A stretch of 64,000 nucleotides of DNA from Variovorax sp. PBL-H6 (GTDB lineage Bacteria; Pseudomonadota; Gammaproteobacteria; Burkholderiales; Burkholderiaceae_C). Within the stretch, counting starts at the first letter, position 1. Each line of letters begins with the position of its first letter. Shown piece after piece: positions 58,460 to 64,000 of this stretch. The notes beneath the pieces were generated by a model that worked only from the letters and a program-made list of their open reading frames with translations, had not been told where the DNA came from and searched no databases. The stretch is from the NCBI RefSeq assembly GCF_901827155.1, contig NZ_LR594660.1, forward strand, positions 248,001-312,000. The letters are read 5' to 3'. A program made the translations under genes and the position numbers.

Positions 58460-58721
58460 TGGGCTTTTCCACATGGAATGCAAGTCTGCCCGCCAAAGCA
58501 ATCCTGACCTGCTTTTTTGTGCCGGCTGCGCTCCTAGCCGCGCTCCCCCGGACGCCGGAGGGCTGCTGCTTCACAAGGCTCGGTTTCACGCCCCCGGACG
58601 AGCATCCCGACGAGTTGCGCTGGTCAGACCGGATTCGAACACCAAGGCGGAATCCATCTTCCAGTTCCTCGGGGAGCGCTACCCGAGCGATTTCACGCTC
58701 GAGACGGTCGAGCTGTATTAG
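58460..58721 (+). other. Possible broken small gene
   Basis: A frame beginning 'GFSTWNASLPAKAIL' runs to about 58645 and another continues 'KAESIFQFLGERYPSDFTLETVELY' to TAG 58721; joined they look like one small protein with a frameshift. Minus-strand readings look less protein-like. Confidence 0.3.
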
Positions 58722-59227
58722 CGGAAGCCTGCCCGGGCCAAAACGGCTCGGTCTTCCTCTACAGCCTTCGCTACCGCAGCGCAAACTGGCTCGTAGTGGC
58801 CCTGGAAGAACTCTTTGACCCGGGCGAAGCAGGACAGGGCGCGGTGAGCCGCCTTCTCGACATAGTGGCGGTCGAGCACCTCCCAGCTGGCAACCAACAT
58901 GAATGCGCCGACCACGGCTTCGTTGTTCAGTTCGGCCAGGCGCTTCTCGGGCGTGCGCCCCGTCTTCCCCACCTTCAGGAAGTCCCGCTGAAGGGGATTC
59001 CCGACGACGTAGACGTGCCCTTGCGCCGCTTGGAGGTAGTCCCGCACCGCTTTCGTCGCGAAGTCGCGCCAGTCGTCCTCGAACGGGTGCGCGGTGAACG
59101 AGCGCATCACATCGCCCTTTCCCTGCCGTAGGGCCGAAAGAACGAGTTCTGCGGTACGGGGCGCGTCATTGGCGTCGAAGGCGCGCTCGAGGGCGGCGAT
59201 TGAGACCAGGTGAGGAAGCTGAGGCAT
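58718..59227 (-). CDS. T5orf172 (GIY-YIG superfamily) protein
   Basis: 169 aa. Residues about 68-150 match T5orf172: 'GHVYVVGNPLQRDFLKVGKTGRTPEKRLAELNNEAVVGAFMLVASWEV', then 'VEKAAHRALSCFARVKEFFQGHYEPV'. GIY-YIG-type nucleases cut DNA with Tyr/Arg/Glu residues. The K-V-G-K-T and E in 'VEKAAHRAL' are present. N-terminal 65 residues are helical. Start ATG 59227, driven by a shared-motif promoter. Confidence 0.78.
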   Translation of the reverse strand: MPQLPHLVSIAALERAFDANDAPRTAELVLSALRQGKGDVMRSFTAHPFEDDWRDFATKAVRDYLQAAQGHVYVVGNPLQRDFLKVGKTGRTPEKRLAELNNEAVVGAFMLVASWEVLDRHYVEKAAHRALSCFARVKEFFQGHYEPVCAAVAKAVEEDRAVLARAGFR

Positions 59228-59231
59228 CGCC

Positions 59232-59290
59232 CGTGTAGGCGGTCCGTTTAGCCGCGGCGCCGCTCGGTCGCTACAGGTCTCAGGACCTAT
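59232..59290. promoter_or_regulatory. Divergent pair of shared-motif promoters
   Basis: Minus strand: CTAAACGG with TACACG (complement of 59232-59251), a strong example. Plus strand: GCTACAGG (59270-59277) then CAGGACC (59281-59287). The two are back to back around GTTTAGCCGCGGC. Confidence 0.6.
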
Positions 59291-59311
59291 TCATCACACA
59301 AAGGAAAAGAC

Positions 59312-59866
59312 ATGGGATGCTGGAGCTACGCCATCATCGGCTCGGACGACGCGCTCGACTGGGAGTGCGACCTCTTGGAACTCGCCAAGATTGACCTGGA
59401 GAACGACGAAGCGAACACACCGCTCACGCGCGCCCGGCTCGAGGCAGCCATTCCGGAATTGTTCGCAAAGCTGGACGGTCGCCTCGGCGAGCGGGACGAA
59501 GAACGCGAGCGCTACAACCGCTCCATCGGCTACCAGGTCCTCGGCGTCTTGCTGATGGGCGCGGGTTGCACGCTGACGGAAGAGATGCGCGAAAAGCTTG
59601 TTGCCGGCAGTACCAACTGCGGCGAATACAAGATGGCGTCCTTGACGAAGGAAAAGGTCAGGGACCGCCTCGTGGAGGTCGGTTCGACGGAAGATGAAAT
59701 CGTCAGCTGCCTGAGGGCCTACGACGGTGAACGCCTGCGCGGTCGCAAGGCCGCCATTGATGGCCTGGTCGCAAACCTTCGGGAATACGACATCGCCGGT
59801 GGCACTCAGCTGCACGTCGAGTCCCCCAGCCTCTTTGACAAGATGGCCGAGGTGCTCGGCGCATGA
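59312..59866 (+). CDS. DUF4259-like protein, 184 aa
   Basis: N-terminus 'MGCWSYAIIGSDDALDWECDLLELA' resembles DUF4259's 'MGTWG...NDDAxDWxxDL'. Soluble, acidic. ATG 59312 with AAGGAAAAG upstream. Coupled to the next gene by an ATGA overlap. Role unknown. Confidence 0.55.
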   Translation: MGCWSYAIIGSDDALDWECDLLELAKIDLENDEANTPLTRARLEAAIPELFAKLDGRLGERDEERERYNRSIGYQVLGVLLMGAGCTLTEEMREKLVAGSTNCGEYKMASLTKEKVRDRLVEVGSTEDEIVSCLRAYDGERLRGRKAAIDGLVANLREYDIAGGTQLHVESPSLFDKMAEVLGA

Positions 59867-60294
59867 AAGTACAAGTTCTCGGTGACATTTCGCTCGTGTC
59901 GAGCGTCTATGTGGAACTGACGGCGCAGGGCTTCCTGCATCTGTTGGTCAACACGAAGGACCGGGGCGCCCCTTACCAGGTGTCGGGGGGCTGGTCGTTG
60001 TATGCGCAGATTGTGCAAGACGCGCAGATGCCCAAGCATCGGGTCGTCGCGATACACCCTCTCACGGACGACCGAGCCGAACTTGCCGCCATCCTGCGCG
60101 ATGACGAGGGGGACTACCGGGTTGGCGCCGAAGTGGTGCTGATTGCGGAAGGTGAAGCCGAAGGTGAGCTCGTGCAAGGCGTCGCGTACGAGGCGCAGTG
60201 CAAGGACCAAGTCGAGGTTCTGTTCGTTCCCATTCAAGCCAACCTTGCCCCCAAGGAAGTCGCCGCCTGGAAGCCGCCAGGGGCATCAACCTGA
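59863..60294 (+). CDS. Unknown protein, 143 aa
   Basis: Beta-rich first half ('VQVLGDISLVSSVYVELTAQGFLHLLVNT'), soluble. Co-translated with the preceding gene. No family recognised. A terminator follows. Confidence 0.6.
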   Translation: MKVQVLGDISLVSSVYVELTAQGFLHLLVNTKDRGAPYQVSGGWSLYAQIVQDAQMPKHRVVAIHPLTDDRAELAAILRDDEGDYRVGAEVVLIAEGEAEGELVQGVAYEAQCKDQVEVLFVPIQANLAPKEVAAWKPPGAST

Positions 60295-60299
60295 TTTCC

Positions 60300-60328
60300 A
60301 GCCGCTGACCCTGTGTCAGCGGCTTTAT
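60300..60328 (+). terminator. Rho-independent terminator
   Basis: AGCCGCTGAC/GTCAGCGGCT stem followed by TTATCTTT. Confidence 0.85.
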
Positions 60329-60354
60329 CTTTGGTGCATACCCCACTCCTGCTT

Positions 60355-60374
60355 GCTACACCAGCCAGGACAAC
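60355..60374 (+). promoter_or_regulatory. Shared-motif promoter
   Basis: GCTACAC at 60355-60361, five bases, AGGACAAC at 60367-60374. Confidence 0.65.
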
Positions 60375-60388
60375 CACCGAGATTCGCA

Positions 60389-60697
60389 ATGACGACCGCT
60401 TCCCCCCAAACCCATACCGAGACCATCTACGTCGCACCAGGCCGAGCTCAATGCCGCGTCTATGCGATTCCCCACGGCATGCGGCCCAACCAGGCACCGC
60501 GCGACCTGGCTGCCCCGTACCAGGACCTCTGGCGCGAAATTGGCCTCCTGAACCCCAAGCTCGAGCTGGTTTGTATTGAGCCCGCATACGCGGACCTGTC
60601 GGACGACATCGCCGGCTTGATGGGCGGCACCTACTTCGAGACCACCCGTCCGGGAGAAGCTCCTGAGCTTCCCAAGGTAAACCTTTGCGCTGCATGA
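60389..60697 (+). CDS. Unknown protein, 102 aa
   Basis: ATG 60389 about 15 bases after the AGGACAAC box. Mixed fold, acidic, 'AYADLSDDIAGLMGGTYFETTRPGEAPELPK'. No family recognised. Single-gene unit. Confidence 0.6.
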   Translation: MTTASPQTHTETIYVAPGRAQCRVYAIPHGMRPNQAPRDLAAPYQDLWREIGLLNPKLELVCIEPAYADLSDDIAGLMGGTYFETTRPGEAPELPKVNLCAA

Positions 60698-60702
60698 ATT
60701 CC

Positions 60703-60728
60703 GAGGCCACCTAAAGGTGGCCTCTTCG
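60703..60728 (+). terminator. Rho-independent terminator
   Basis: GAGGCCACC/GGTGGCCTC stem with a TAAA loop, followed by TTCGCTTT. Confidence 0.8.
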
Positions 60729-60748
60729 CTTTCACAGCTAGACGCCGG

Positions 60749-60779
60749 CTAAACGCCGGACCTACACGTGCGCAGACCT
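60749..60779 (+). promoter_or_regulatory. Shared-motif promoter
   Basis: CTAAACGCC then CCTACACG at 60761-60768, phase 14, followed by CGCAGACCTAC. Confidence 0.55.
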
Positions 60780-60796
60780 ACTGCTGCCACGTTGCC

Positions 60797-61471
60797 GTGA
60801 ATTCTCTCCGACTACGCATGGGCCGGTGCGTTATCGCGCTGGCGCTGCTCTCCCCACTTGCTGCTCTCGCCGCCTGCCCCGAAGTTATCGGGACCTATGA
60901 GGTAACCTCCGCCCAGGTCGCGCCTGAGCTCAACAACACGGTCGCCCGCGACGAGCTGACCCGGGTGGCGCAGGCTCAGCGCCCTGGCCCGGCCGACGGC
61001 CTTACAGATGTCCAGTTCGGATTCCGCGTCAAGTTTGAGGCTGGCCCTAACCGCGACGGCTGCCCGACCACAAACATCAATGCCCGATTGGTGGCTGATA
61101 CCGCGGTGGTCTACATCGCGCGCGAGCTGGACGTGAAGGGATGCCGATTCCGCGCGGTGTATGACCATGAACTGCTCCACGTGCAGATTGGCCAGCGCGC
61201 CCTTGACCAGGCGGCGTTGGCCCTGCGCGCGAGTCTCAAGCGAGCGCCTGCAGCTTTCGGGACGGAGTACATCGACGGGCTGCCCCCTGAAAGCCAACTT
61301 CGACCCTGGCTGCGTCGAGAGCTGGAGCGGGCACTGGAGGTTGCTCGAGCGCAGTACACCAGGCACAACGACGAGCTGGACGTGCCAGAGGAGGCCCACC
61401 GCCTGGCCAACATGTGCGACACGACCATCCGGTACCACCTCGGCAGTCAGGTGTACCAGCTAGACCAGTAG
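60797..61471 (+). CDS. Secreted putative zinc metalloprotease (HELLH)
   Basis: 224 aa. GTG 60797 (or ATG 60818) begins a signal peptide ending LAA before C-P-E-V. 'VYDHELLHVQIG' at about 115-126 is an H-E-x-x-H zincin motif. 'KGCRFRAVYDHE' precedes it. Four cysteines probably make two disulfides. No pro-domain. Resembles small DUF922-like secreted proteases but I cannot confirm the family. Promoter 30 bases upstream. Confidence 0.65.
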   Translation: MNSLRLRMGRCVIALALLSPLAALAACPEVIGTYEVTSAQVAPELNNTVARDELTRVAQAQRPGPADGLTDVQFGFRVKFEAGPNRDGCPTTNINARLVADTAVVYIARELDVKGCRFRAVYDHELLHVQIGQRALDQAALALRASLKRAPAAFGTEYIDGLPPESQLRPWLRRELERALEVARAQYTRHNDELDVPEEAHRLANMCDTTIRYHLGSQVYQLDQ

Positions 61472-61539
61472 TGCACCAATGGCGCTCGGCGCAACGTCGG
61501 ACGCGCTGCTGCCGGCCTGCAAGGGCCCGAGAATCGCAA

Positions 61540-61572
61540 GAAAACGACCCGCGCAGGAGAACCTGGCGGGTC
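61540..61572 (-). terminator. Terminator of the 61582-62076 gene
   Basis: GACCCGC/GCGGGTC arms; on the minus strand GTTTTCTTG follows. Confidence 0.75.
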
Positions 61573-61581
61573 GGTTGTGAA

Positions 61582-62076
61582 TCAGTCGACCTGGGGCATC
61601 GCGTGGACAGCGCCACAGCGGGTGCAGCTCATTCGGTCAAAGAACTGGTCTCCTCGCTCCACGGTCTCGTAGCTCTCCAGCCCGAAGTCGTGGTCGCAAG
61701 CGGGGTCGCCTTCGACCCATGTCTCTACGTCAGCAGGGCGGACGTAGCTTGGAAGCAGCTTTTCGAACTCCCGTAGCTTTCGCCCGGGCTCACCCAAGGG
61801 ACGAGGGGCAAACCACGCAGGCGCTTCCAAGCCTTCGAGCACAGCGTCGGGAATTTCTCCGTTCACGACCTCGAGAATGTAGTAGCCCTGCTTTTCCAGG
61901 CCCAGCCACTCGTCAAAGAAGACGGTAGGCACGAGGCCTTGGCCGGCGTTGTGGGTCAGGTAGCGGTAGAGCGCGCTTCCCAAGTCTTCCTTGTCGAAGC
62001 CGAAGTCGAAGGTTCGAGCCTTTGGGTGGCCCACCGGTCCGTAGCCTACGTAAAGGCGGGGAATTGCAATTTTCAT
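61582..62076 (-). CDS. Unknown protein with C-terminal zinc ribbon
   Basis: 164 aa. 'MSCTRCGAVHAMPQ' with an upstream 'PACDHDF' forms a probable zinc site. The N-terminal part is beta-rich with 'IPRLYVGYGPVGHPKARTFDFGFDKEDLG'. ATG 62076 with AAAAGGACATCC upstream. Part of a minus-strand cluster of Cys-rich genes. Confidence 0.6.
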   Translation of the reverse strand: MKIAIPRLYVGYGPVGHPKARTFDFGFDKEDLGSALYRYLTHNAGQGLVPTVFFDEWLGLEKQGYYILEVVNGEIPDAVLEGLEAPAWFAPRPLGEPGRKLREFEKLLPSYVRPADVETWVEGDPACDHDFGLESYETVERGDQFFDRMSCTRCGAVHAMPQVD

Positions 62077-62097
62077 GGATGTCCTTTTGAGGACGGC

Positions 62098-62265
62098 TCA
62101 CGGCCGTCCGTAGGTCTGGATGGAACCGCAAGCCGTGCATTCGCGCATGCTGCAGGCGTTATCTTCATGGAGCAGCACGGTTTTGCTGCAGGGGCAGGCG
62201 ACCCGTTGCCACCAGTTAGCAATGGCTTGCCTGAGACCCGCGAAGCGTTGTTCACTGGCTGTCGT
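62098..62265 (-). CDS. 55-aa zinc-ribbon-like ORF without an ATG
   Basis: The frame from 62265 to the TGA at 62098 reads 'SEQRFAGLRQAIANWWQRVACPCSKTVLLHE' (shown from its 4th codon) then 'NACSMRECTACGSIQTYGRP'. The C-P-C and C-x4-C-x2-C spacing and composition are clearly protein-like, but no ATG, GTG or TTG precedes it. It overlaps the end of the 62252-62641 gene in another frame. It may use a rare start (ATT) or arise by frameshifting. A same-strand 60-aa frame at 62073-62255 with perfect GTGA and ATGA overlaps has poorer composition. Confidence 0.45.
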   Translation of the reverse strand, partial: TTASEQRFAGLRQAIANWWQRVACPCSKTVLLHEDNACSMRECTACGSIQTYGRP

Positions 62266-62641
62266 TTAGTAATGGATGGCCGCGGGAATGCTGAATACGG
62301 AAGCCCATCAGCCGCGCAAACTCGGCAGGCTCGACGGAGAGCTTGAAAGGAACGCGGTCCACGACGCCGCGGCGGTAAATCGCCAGCGCTGTCTCCGCGT
62401 CTACAAACTGACCGTTCAGGCTGGAGATTGTGTCGGGCAGGTTCGGGCTATTGGGCGCGTACCAGCCGATTCGCAGCTCGTCGGCCGACGGTGTCGAGGT
62501 GTCGAAGCCGCCAACTTCAGTTGCGCCGCAGGCGTAGCAGTGGTACGGACCTGTCTGAACGTATCCCACCCCTACGTCTGTGAAATCAGCTTCGCAGTGA
62601 GGGTCGGCGCAGTAGGGGCAGGTTTCTTTGTCGAAAGGCAC
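62252..62641 (-). CDS. Unknown zinc-ribbon protein, 129 aa
   Basis: N-terminal 'CPYCADPHC' and 'YHCYACG' are two Cys pairs of a Lar-like/phage zinc ribbon. The C-terminal half has 'FAELARLMGF'-type helices. Start ATG 62641. Shared-motif promoter just upstream. Confidence 0.65.
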   Translation of the reverse strand: MPFDKETCPYCADPHCEADFTDVGVGYVQTGPYHCYACGATEVGGFDTSTPSADELRIGWYAPNSPNLPDTISSLNGQFVDAETALAIYRRGVVDRVPFKLSVEPAEFARLMGFRIQHSRGHPLLNDSQ

Positions 62642-62653
62642 AGGTCGTCCTAG

Positions 62654-62673
62654 GTTGTTTCCTGTGACCTGTA
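62654..62673 (-). promoter_or_regulatory. Shared-motif promoter
   Basis: Minus strand GCTACAGG then AGGAAACAAC and CCTAGGACGACC before ATG 62641. Confidence 0.5.
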
Positions 62674-62751
62674 GCGAACGACCAAAGGCGCTTGGTTACT
62701 TTGAAAACCATTGCTTGCCGCCCCGCGGAGGGAACAACGGGAAGACCAGAT

Positions 62752-63028
62752 TCAGTGAGCCACCGGGGGCGTGCAATGCCGCTGGCGCCACCATTGCCTA
62801 GCATTGGGGTCGCTGCTAGCGTAGCGGCGTGCGTACTTCCCTTTGTCCACGATTTCGGCGTGCAAGAACTCGTTCGAAGTCGTTGTCATCGACCTCGTCG
62901 ATGTCGTCATCATCATCGCCGTCGTCATCGTCGTCATCGTCGTCGTCATCCCCGCCGCCGCCGACCACCCCTCGAACCCGGAGTGGCGCAATTTTGTCGG
63001 CAGCCTGGAAGCGCCTTTCCAGTTCCAT
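62752..63028 (-). pseudogene. Asp-repeat protein, probably frameshifted
   Basis: ATG 63028 with AGGAG five bases upstream opens 'MELERRFQAADKIAPLRVRG' and then a (GAT/GAC)n tract encoding about 20 Asp, ending after 'LARRNRGQREV' at 62816. A second frame, from the end of the tract, reads 'NEFLHAEIVDKGKYARRYASS' and 'PNARQWWRQRHC' down to 62752, which has better protein composition. The real product probably joins the first and second by a frame change near the repeat. Start overlaps the SLATT-like gene stop (TGATG). Confidence 0.5.
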
Positions 63029-63403
63029 CAGCTCTCCTGCTGAAGCGCGGATTTTTGGACTTTGGGTCCCGCAGCGATAACTTCGACGCTGCGCCGGATG
63101 CTCTCTTAGCTGTCCGCGGCCAAGCGGTGCGCTTCAGCTGTCTTGCCGTAGTTCAGGAAGGAGCTCACGGCAGTGCACAAGGCTCCAAGGAGGCTGAGCC
63201 ATCCTAGACCGAGCAAGACCATTGGGTCCTTCGAGACCTGAGCAACCAATGAGCTGCCAGCAATGGTGGCGGCAGCTACCGCGACGATGCCAAGCCACAT
63301 ATGTCGTCGCTGGAGTCTCGGCCAGAGACCGGTGCTCCACCTTTAGTGCCGAAGCGCGAGCTCCCCAATTGGAAAGGAGAGTTGACTGGAAACGGGTCGT
63401 CAT
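63028..63403 (-). pseudogene. SLATT-like two-TM gene, broken twice
   Basis: ATG 63403 opens 'MTTRFQSTLLSNWGARASALKVEHRSLA'; a one-base shift is needed to continue 'RLQRRHMWLGIVAVAAATIAG', a TM, a second TM and 'FLNYGKTAEAHRLAADS'. An in-frame TAA (63106-63108) follows, then 'ESIRRSVEVIAAG' and a stop overlapping the next start. Read through both lesions it is a SLATT/DUF4231-like membrane protein, a family tied to conflict systems. Confidence 0.5.
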
Positions 63404-64000
63404 GGCATCCGCGCCGCGCACCTTGGACGGGGCTGGGCAATGTGCAGCAATGGCGGCGGCAGGTGGCCGTTAGACTCGGAAGCCGTCGGGAAAATGGAGG
63501 TCATGGGCCACTCCTGCCCCTGGCTGAGGCGTACGGGCGATTATGTAGGACCCACCCGTTCAGGCCAATGGCGCAAGGCAGGGAAAGCGCGTGCGCCCTG
63601 CGCTTCGCCAGCGGCTCCCATTACTCGTTGGCTCACCGGCCTTGGCGAGTAGCTGGTCGTTGGGGCGGGCGTGGCACGGGTACGAACGTGCAGAGCTCCC
63701 GGACCTTTGGAAAGCAATTTGCCCGCCCGCGAACCCGCCCACTTGGGGCGGTCTTTCTCGCCTGGGGCATTTACAGGGCGGGACGCGGGCGGGAACCGCT
63801 CGGCACTCAAGTCACGGCACTGCGCACCAGGCGGCTCTCGTTTGGTGTTCTCCGCGGCGGCCGGCGGGCGGCCGCCCGGCAATGGAACTGCGCGCGTATG
63901 GACGTGCCCCTCTATATGCTAAGGGTTAACCCATCATTTTCCGGGGTGCCTATACGCAGTGCGACGGTTGCCTTAGGGCGGCCGTCTAGCTTACGACGAT
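63404..64000. other. Non-coding right end with a promoter facing out
   Basis: No convincing gene. A hairpin CCGCCC/GGGGCGG with TCTTTCTC (about 63742-63766) may be a terminator. CCTATACG at 63949-63956 is a shared-motif promoter reading out of the window. Confidence 0.45.

Noticed and set aside
58619..58650. tRNA-like T-loop (minus-strand TTCGAATC near a CCA)
   Set aside because: The flanking five bases do not pair and no acceptor, D or anticodon arms can be formed upstream.
3198..60374. AGGACAAC as simply the ribosome-binding site
   Set aside because: In several genes it lies 15-50 bases from the start codon and a separate AAGGA-type site follows.
1..64000. CRISPR array, replication origin, partition or conjugation genes
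   Set aside because: No regularly spaced repeats, iterons, DnaA-box cluster, or Rep/Par/relaxase-like frames were seen.

Overview
This is a GC-rich (roughly 64% by eye) bacterial window with beta-proteobacterial, probably Burkholderiales, codon use and family content. I saw no ribosomal, tRNA or core biosynthetic genes. Short genes lie on both strands and many have no recognisable family. There is a defence operon, toxin-antitoxin-like pairs, a lone IS605-type tnpB and several broken genes. I infer a megaplasmid, chromid or other large accessory replicon; no replication or conjugation gene is present to prove it.

Layout. 0-5 kb: a secreted Ig-repeat protein divergent from a prepilin peptidase, then a tnpB element. 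5-10 kb: unknown cytosolic genes and an ABC-like ATPase. 10-16 kb: tryptophanyl-tRNA synthetase behind a leader peptide with tandem Trp codons, an AI-2E-family permease, and an FtsH-like membrane protease. 16.5-20.6 kb: an archaic (SCPU/Csu-like) chaperone-usher pilus operon. 20.6-28.6 kb: an HD alarmone-hydrolase-like enzyme, a degenerate secretion-type ATPase, a GAF protein, and a YqiJ/flotillin pair. 28.9-34.3 kb: an operon of two solute-binding-like proteins (one fused to a VWA domain), TelA, two micro-membrane proteins, an XpaC-like protein and an ASCH protein. 35.2-35.4 kb: a candidate structured RNA with its own promoter and terminator. 36.3-43.2 kb: a complete four-gene Wadjet (JetABCD) anti-plasmid system. 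43.2-64 kb: small accessory genes (DUF262, a stand-alone ATPase, XRE pairs, a TPM-like/LemA pair, TIM barrels, a T5orf172 protein, zinc ribbons) and at least four genes broken by frameshifts or stops.

The most unusual feature is a stereotyped promoter and 5' leader in front of about 20 genes on both strands. It has a box like GCTAYAC(C/G), then 4-8 bases, then AGGACAAC. In about half the cases a CTAAA(N)CG box starts 14-15 bp upstream of the TAYAC. It links otherwise unrelated genes into what looks like one replicon-wide transcription scheme. Next in interest are the Trp attenuator before trpS, the TelA/SBP-VWA/XpaC operon, and the structured RNA at 35.2 kb.
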